NCBI GenBank assembly: GCA_016190985.1
Contig: JACPPI010000013.1
Span: 19,858 to 83,857 of the forward strand
From: Opitutia bacterium
GTDB lineage: Bacteria; Verrucomicrobiota; Verrucomicrobiia; Opitutales; Opitutaceae
Reading direction: 5' to 3'
DNA: 64,000 nt
In this document: piece by piece, positions 62,201 to 64,000 of the stretch
How positions within the stretch are numbered: the stretch's first letter is position 1
Layout of the letters: each line of letters begins with the position of its first letter
The notes under the pieces: generated by a model
The model's input: the letters and a program-made list of their open reading frames with translations, nothing else
Databases searched by the model: none
Told to the model about the DNA's origin: nothing
Translations under genes and position numbers: made by a program

Positions 62201-62358
62201 CGGTCATCACGCTCTACGTGATCCCGATCACCTACATCATCATGGACCGGCTCTGCGTGAAGTTCACCGGCCACTCCAGCGCCCACGGCCTGATCAAGGC
62301 CGCCGAGATCGAGCGCGAGACCTCCGGGCTCGCCCCTGAGACAGCACACGCGAAGTAG
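59206..62358 (+). CDS. RND efflux pump inner-membrane transporter (AcrB/MexB-like, HAE1 type)
   Basis: A 1050-residue proton-driven exporter. It starts VSIKRPVVALVASIVVVLVG (TM1); the conserved proton-relay aspartates are in AVGLVVDDAIVMLENIYRRI (TM4 region), with two large periplasmic domains and the C-terminal repeat GLIMLIGLVAKNGILIVEFA. Length and order are complete. Substrates cannot be predicted. Long open frames on the other strand here are shadows caused by high GC. Confidence 0.94.
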   Translation: MLLSDVSIKRPVVALVASIVVVLVGVLSFQRLPVREYPLIDSPVVSIETSYRGASAEVVEARITEPLEKELASIDGIRVLRSSSREESSSITIEFGLHRNIDEAANDVRDRVSRGRGRLPDEISEPVITKADADSNPVITLAFSSQRYTRTEVVEMVERVAIQRLQAIPGVGVVNIRGPRYAMRLWVDSNKLAAHQLTVGDVENALRQQNVEIPGGRIESSAREFPVRIEGRMTQVGEFENLVVATRGSYQVKFSDLGRVELGAEDYRAESFFKGRPTVGVQVLRQAQANVLDVANAVKRMIPLITADLPDGVTVQVGFDSSVFVDRSVREVYKTLWEAAALVVLMIFLFLRDWRATLVPLVAIPVSIIGSFAVMSWLGFTINTLTLLALVLAVGLVVDDAIVMLENIYRRIEEGENPIHAAIYGARQVAFAVIATTLTLAAVFLPVAFQSGQTGRLFFEFGITLAVSVIVSAFVALTLTPMMCSRVLRTKLVAGQARHGWFYRKSEPFFVGLNNLFAGSLRGAFQVKPLVLLGALLFTLTGLALYTRLQRELTPLEDRGIFMANLIAPIGATPEYLKLYSVDMEQMILKIPETDRTFHRTGDGGRAFVFATLKPWEERTRKTQEITADLRRNFQNQVTGGQAVASPMRPFSSGRGGSGGGVQLVLLGSDFRELQRLGADYLKAMRESGQFIQPRVDPSPTKPQLDVKIDRAKAADLRVPVSAIASTLESLLGGRRVTEFQRGNQQYYAIVQVTDANRSTPSDLARVYVRSTDGVLVQLSNVVSWSENTVPESYPHFNRLRAVTVSAQLAEGRTIGDGVAFLTDISRQKLPAGYTYAWDGETREFVESGNDTFILFGLALLFTFLILAAQFESWIHPVTIFTGVFIAVAGGLLVLYCTRYWGVALTDNIFSRFGLIMLIGLVAKNGILIVEFANQLQVTKGESALEAAFEAATIRFRPILMTSISTVLGAVPIAFATGAGAETRNPLGMVVVGGLMLATVITLYVIPITYIIMDRLCVKFTGHSSAHGLIKAAEIERETSGLAPETAHAK

Positions 62359-62371
62359 GCGCGGATCGGGG

Positions 62372-62398
62372 CCAACTGTCGTTTTAGGATACAGTTGG
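62372..62398 (+). terminator. Possible terminator hairpin after the RND operon
   Basis: CCAACTGT, an 11-base loop, ACAGTTGG, then TTTCC. The stem is eight base pairs with a short T-run. It lies 13 bases past the pump stop, just before the base composition drops. Confidence 0.5.
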
Positions 62399-62502
62399 TT
62401 TCCGGCGGATTGTGGACAACACCGCTGAGAACAAGAGCTTGAGCCTTGCGCCCCGAGACCTTCCCCAATAGTTATACGACATGATCCGGTTGGTTAATAC
62501 AT

Positions 62503-63454
62503 GTTAGGCGTCACCACTTGTCATTCCACCAACACTGTCTGGAGGACAACAAATGCCATATCTAGTGAGTGATGGCCTGCGTTTGCACTACGAGGTGCAT
62601 GGAAGCGGCGAACCTGTTGTGCTTTTGCACGGTGCCACGGTCAGCTTTGAGCATAACTTCGCCATTTACGGTTGGATTGAGCGACTCAACTCCGCTGGAT
62701 TACAGGTAATCGGCCTCGATTTTCGCGGACACGGGAAGAGTGATAAGCCACATGATGCTGACTTCTATGGAACAGCCAACCTTGCAAGTGATGTTCTTGC
62801 AGTTGCTCAACACCTCAACATAAACCGGGTGTCGCTGATTGGCTACTCGCTTGGTGCGGCTGTAGCCCTTCATCTATTGCAAGCTTCGCCCCAGCGGTTC
62901 ACAAGAGCAGCCCTCGTTGCAACGGGTGATGGGCTTATTGGCTTTCCACCACACACGTTTGACAGGGTCATTCCACCACTCGCCCTGCTTCTTGCAAGAA
63001 CTGAATATCCAACCGATCTTCCTCCGCATCTAGCAGCATATTGGAATTTTGTTGCAATCACTGGCGGCGATCCTCAGGCGCTGATTGCACTATCGAGGGC
63101 CAGCTATCCACCGCTATCGGCTGAACAAGCTTCAGCCATCGACACTCCAACATTGGTTGTAAGTGGCGAAAACGATCCAGTGCTCGGTCGTGGCCCCCGC
63201 CTTGCTGCCGCTTTAGGGCGAGGTAGTTACCTTGAAGTGGCTGGTGCCGATCATTTTTCACTCGCCGCAGATGCAAGTGTCCAGATCGCCGTTTCATCGT
63301 TCCTTTCGTCAAAGCCCGCGGTTCCTCGACTGTGACGCCTAACCCTCCGCTCAACTCGGACCCCGCCTGCATTGCCTTCCGTTCTCTCTCATCGTTCCGC
63401 TTCCTCGACTTCGCTCAGCGCCTCGGTGCAGGCGGGGCCGGTTAGCTTCTTTCG
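62503..63454 (+). mobile_element. Integron-type gene cassette (cassette 1)
   Basis: The unit begins at the core site GTTAGGC (62503-62509) and ends at the next GTTAGGC, inside an attC. The cassette start GTTAGGCGTCAC and the attC start GTGACGCCTAAC (63332-63343) are exact 12-base complements, as expected for the two ends of one circularisable cassette. It carries a single promoterless gene in the standard orientation. A 60-base sample at 62641-62700 is about 48 percent GC, against about 70 percent for 60001-60060 in the host gene. Confidence 0.85.
62553..63335 (+). CDS. Alpha/beta-fold hydrolase (cassette gene)
   Basis: A 260-residue hydrolase with a full catalytic triad: nucleophile S99 in IGYSLGAAVA, acid D208 in VSGENDPV and base H234 in GADHFSLA. 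The oxyanion region is VVLLHGATV, and GLDFRGHGKSDKP is typical of esterase/haloperoxidase-like or 3-oxoadipate lactonase-like members. The substrate is unknown. A clear GGAGG (62541-62545) stands seven bases before the ATG, unlike most host genes. Codon usage is richer in A/T third positions. Cassette-borne hydrolases of this sort are often adaptive cargo. Confidence 0.88.
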   Translation: MPYLVSDGLRLHYEVHGSGEPVVLLHGATVSFEHNFAIYGWIERLNSAGLQVIGLDFRGHGKSDKPHDADFYGTANLASDVLAVAQHLNINRVSLIGYSLGAAVALHLLQASPQRFTRAALVATGDGLIGFPPHTFDRVIPPLALLLARTEYPTDLPPHLAAYWNFVAITGGDPQALIALSRASYPPLSAEQASAIDTPTLVVSGENDPVLGRGPRLAAALGRGSYLEVAGADHFSLAADASVQIAVSSFLSSKPAVPRL

Positions 63455-63460
63455 TTAGGC
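63337..63460 (+). other. attC recombination site (124 bases)
   Basis: R'' GCCTAAC (63337-63343), a 5-base spacer, L'' arm (63349-63370), a 57-base variable region, L' arm (63428-63446), a 7-base spacer and R' GTTAGGC (63454-63460). The L'' arm pairs with L' over 19 positions, with three unpaired bases in L'' (C63352, T63356, A63360). Such extrahelical bases in the folded bottom strand orient recombination by integron integrases. All the defining parts of an attC are present. Confidence 0.88.
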
Positions 63461-63473
63461 GACTACGCACGCC

Positions 63474-63869
63474 ATGAGCCACCTCGTCAGACAAGCCTGC
63501 ACACTGCGATTCGAGGGGCATGAGTTCGTCGAGTTCTTTGGCGTCGTCAGTCCTCTCGACGAGGATGCTTGCTCATACAGCTACGAGTTGGAGCGCGACG
63601 GATTGCGTTTGTTGTTCACGGTCTTTCCGTTGGATGGTGGCGCTTACACGAGCATTTACCGCGACGGTATTACAGAGCCAGTCGTCACGAGTCGTTTGCA
63701 GGGCTGCACACACTCGCGCTTTGTCTTGCGCGGTTCTCAGCGTTGTTTGGAGATTGGCCGGCCAGAGCGTCCCACATCCGAGCCGGGTGCACCGCTTACT
63801 TGGGGTTTGCGGCTTTTCGTCGAGCCGCATTTCAGAGTAGAGTTTATTCATGAGACCGTCGCCTATTGA
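63474..63869 (+). CDS. Unknown cassette-borne protein
   Basis: A 131-residue protein with no family I recognise. It starts 13 bases after the R' core site, which is normal cassette spacing, and has no leader for an operon gene. The sequence MSHLVRQACTLRFEGHEFVE is followed by a beta-rich, charged soluble protein with SYSYELERDGLRLLFTVFPL. There is no signal peptide or membrane segment. The A/T-rich third positions match cassette 1. Its stop codon overlaps a remnant of the cassette's terminal core site. Confidence 0.75.
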   Translation: MSHLVRQACTLRFEGHEFVEFFGVVSPLDEDACSYSYELERDGLRLLFTVFPLDGGAYTSIYRDGITEPVVTSRLQGCTHSRFVLRGSQRCLEIGRPERPTSEPGAPLTWGLRLFVEPHFRVEFIHETVAY

Positions 63870-63893
63870 GATTCGCCTAATAGCCTGACGTTA
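63858..63893 (+). other. Degraded or truncated attC at the end of cassette 2
   Basis: GTCGCCTA (63858-63865) is the complement of the cassette 2 start TAGGCGAC and should be its R'' site, but it continues TT instead of AC. A second core-like GCCTAAT follows at 63875. No L'/R' arm with GTTRRRY follows before high-GC sequence returns at about 63920. The site therefore seems broken, so cassette 2 may be fixed in place. Confidence 0.5.
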
Positions 63894-64000
63894 AAGGCAA
63901 AGCTCAGATTGAACCCAGCAGGCCCGGATGATCCGCGGCCGGCGGCGCATGCGGCGCAGGGCCCGGGTCGCGTGGAGGCTCAACTCCCAGCCGTGTTCGA
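63891..64000 (-). CDS. C-terminal fragment of a possible gene at the right edge
   Basis: The minus strand from the window edge is open for 35 codons, ending EHGWELSLHATRALRRMRRR and then PRIIRACWVQSELCL before TAA at 63891-63893. Third positions are GC-rich until the last few codons, like host genes, and the tail switches to A/T-rich sequence near the cassette boundary. That suggests a host gene whose end was altered by the junction. No family can be assigned; it could be a random open frame. Confidence 0.3.
   Translation of the reverse strand, partial: EHGWELSLHATRALRRMRRRPRIIRACWVQSELCL

Noticed and set aside
58102..62349. A 1415-codon open frame on the minus strand opposite the RND genes
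   Set aside because: Composition is His/Gln/Gly/Asp-rich, the usual mirror of a high-GC coding strand. The plus-strand adaptor and pump are unmistakable.
62439..62477. Possible Pc-type promoter (TTGAGC or TTGCGC with TTATAC) before cassette 1
   Set aside because: Spacers are 27 or 20 bases, outside the normal range, so the claim is not supportable.

Overview
The window comes from a high-GC Gram-negative bacterium. Lipoprotein lipobox proteins, Lgt, an RND efflux pump, a Wzm/Wzt exporter and LPS-type sugar genes all point to a double membrane. The mix of proteins (a short RpoD-type sigma factor, a six-repeat S1, densely overlapping genes, dispersed short palindromes) looks most like Verrucomicrobiota of the Opitutaceae type. 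That placement is inference, not proof.

Bases 1-31165 are one very large surface-polysaccharide locus, almost all on the minus strand. Read in the direction of transcription it begins with the ABC exporter (Wzm, a four-helix-bundle protein, Wzt). It continues through FkbM and other methyltransferases, a GT11 fucosyltransferase-like protein, many GT2 and GT4 glycosyltransferases, O- and N-acetyl-modifying enzymes, a PIG-L deacetylase, a Wzy-like polymerase and an O-antigen-ligase-like protein. After a small gap it ends with an initiating polyprenyl-phosphate sugar transferase, an acyltransferase and the start of a flavoprotein. Nearly every junction is ATGA, TGATG, TGA-CC-ATG or a GTGA/TTGA variant, so translation is probably coupled along the operon. 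One glycosyltransferase gene lies on the opposite strand. One junction (near 9130) is broken: a run of seven C removes the expected stop and fuses two glycosyltransferases, right beside a perfect 23-bp palindrome.

Bases 31391-62358 are housekeeping chromosome: a DJ-1 protein, an SDR epimerase, ybaB-recR, tRNA-Gly(CCC), a small Cys-rich exported protein, a methylthioadenosine-salvage-like operon (mtnA, class II aldolase, purine-type permease), xseB-dxs, a Ste24-type protease with an EEP-family protein, a TonB-domain protein, a stand-alone 5'-3' exonuclease, an orphan response regulator, the agmatine-to-putrescine pair aguB-aguA, rpsA, rpoD, glmS-trpE, glgC, lgt, gcvT-gcvH and an RND efflux pair. 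Intergenic gaps are short, none above 300 bases, and several hold REP-like palindromes.

Bases 62503-63893 are foreign in character. Two small genes of clearly lower GC are arranged as integron gene cassettes, separated by a well-formed attC site at 63337-63460. No integrase gene or attI is visible in the window, and the right end carries only a degraded attC. High-GC sequence returns at the right edge, with the possible C-terminus of another gene.
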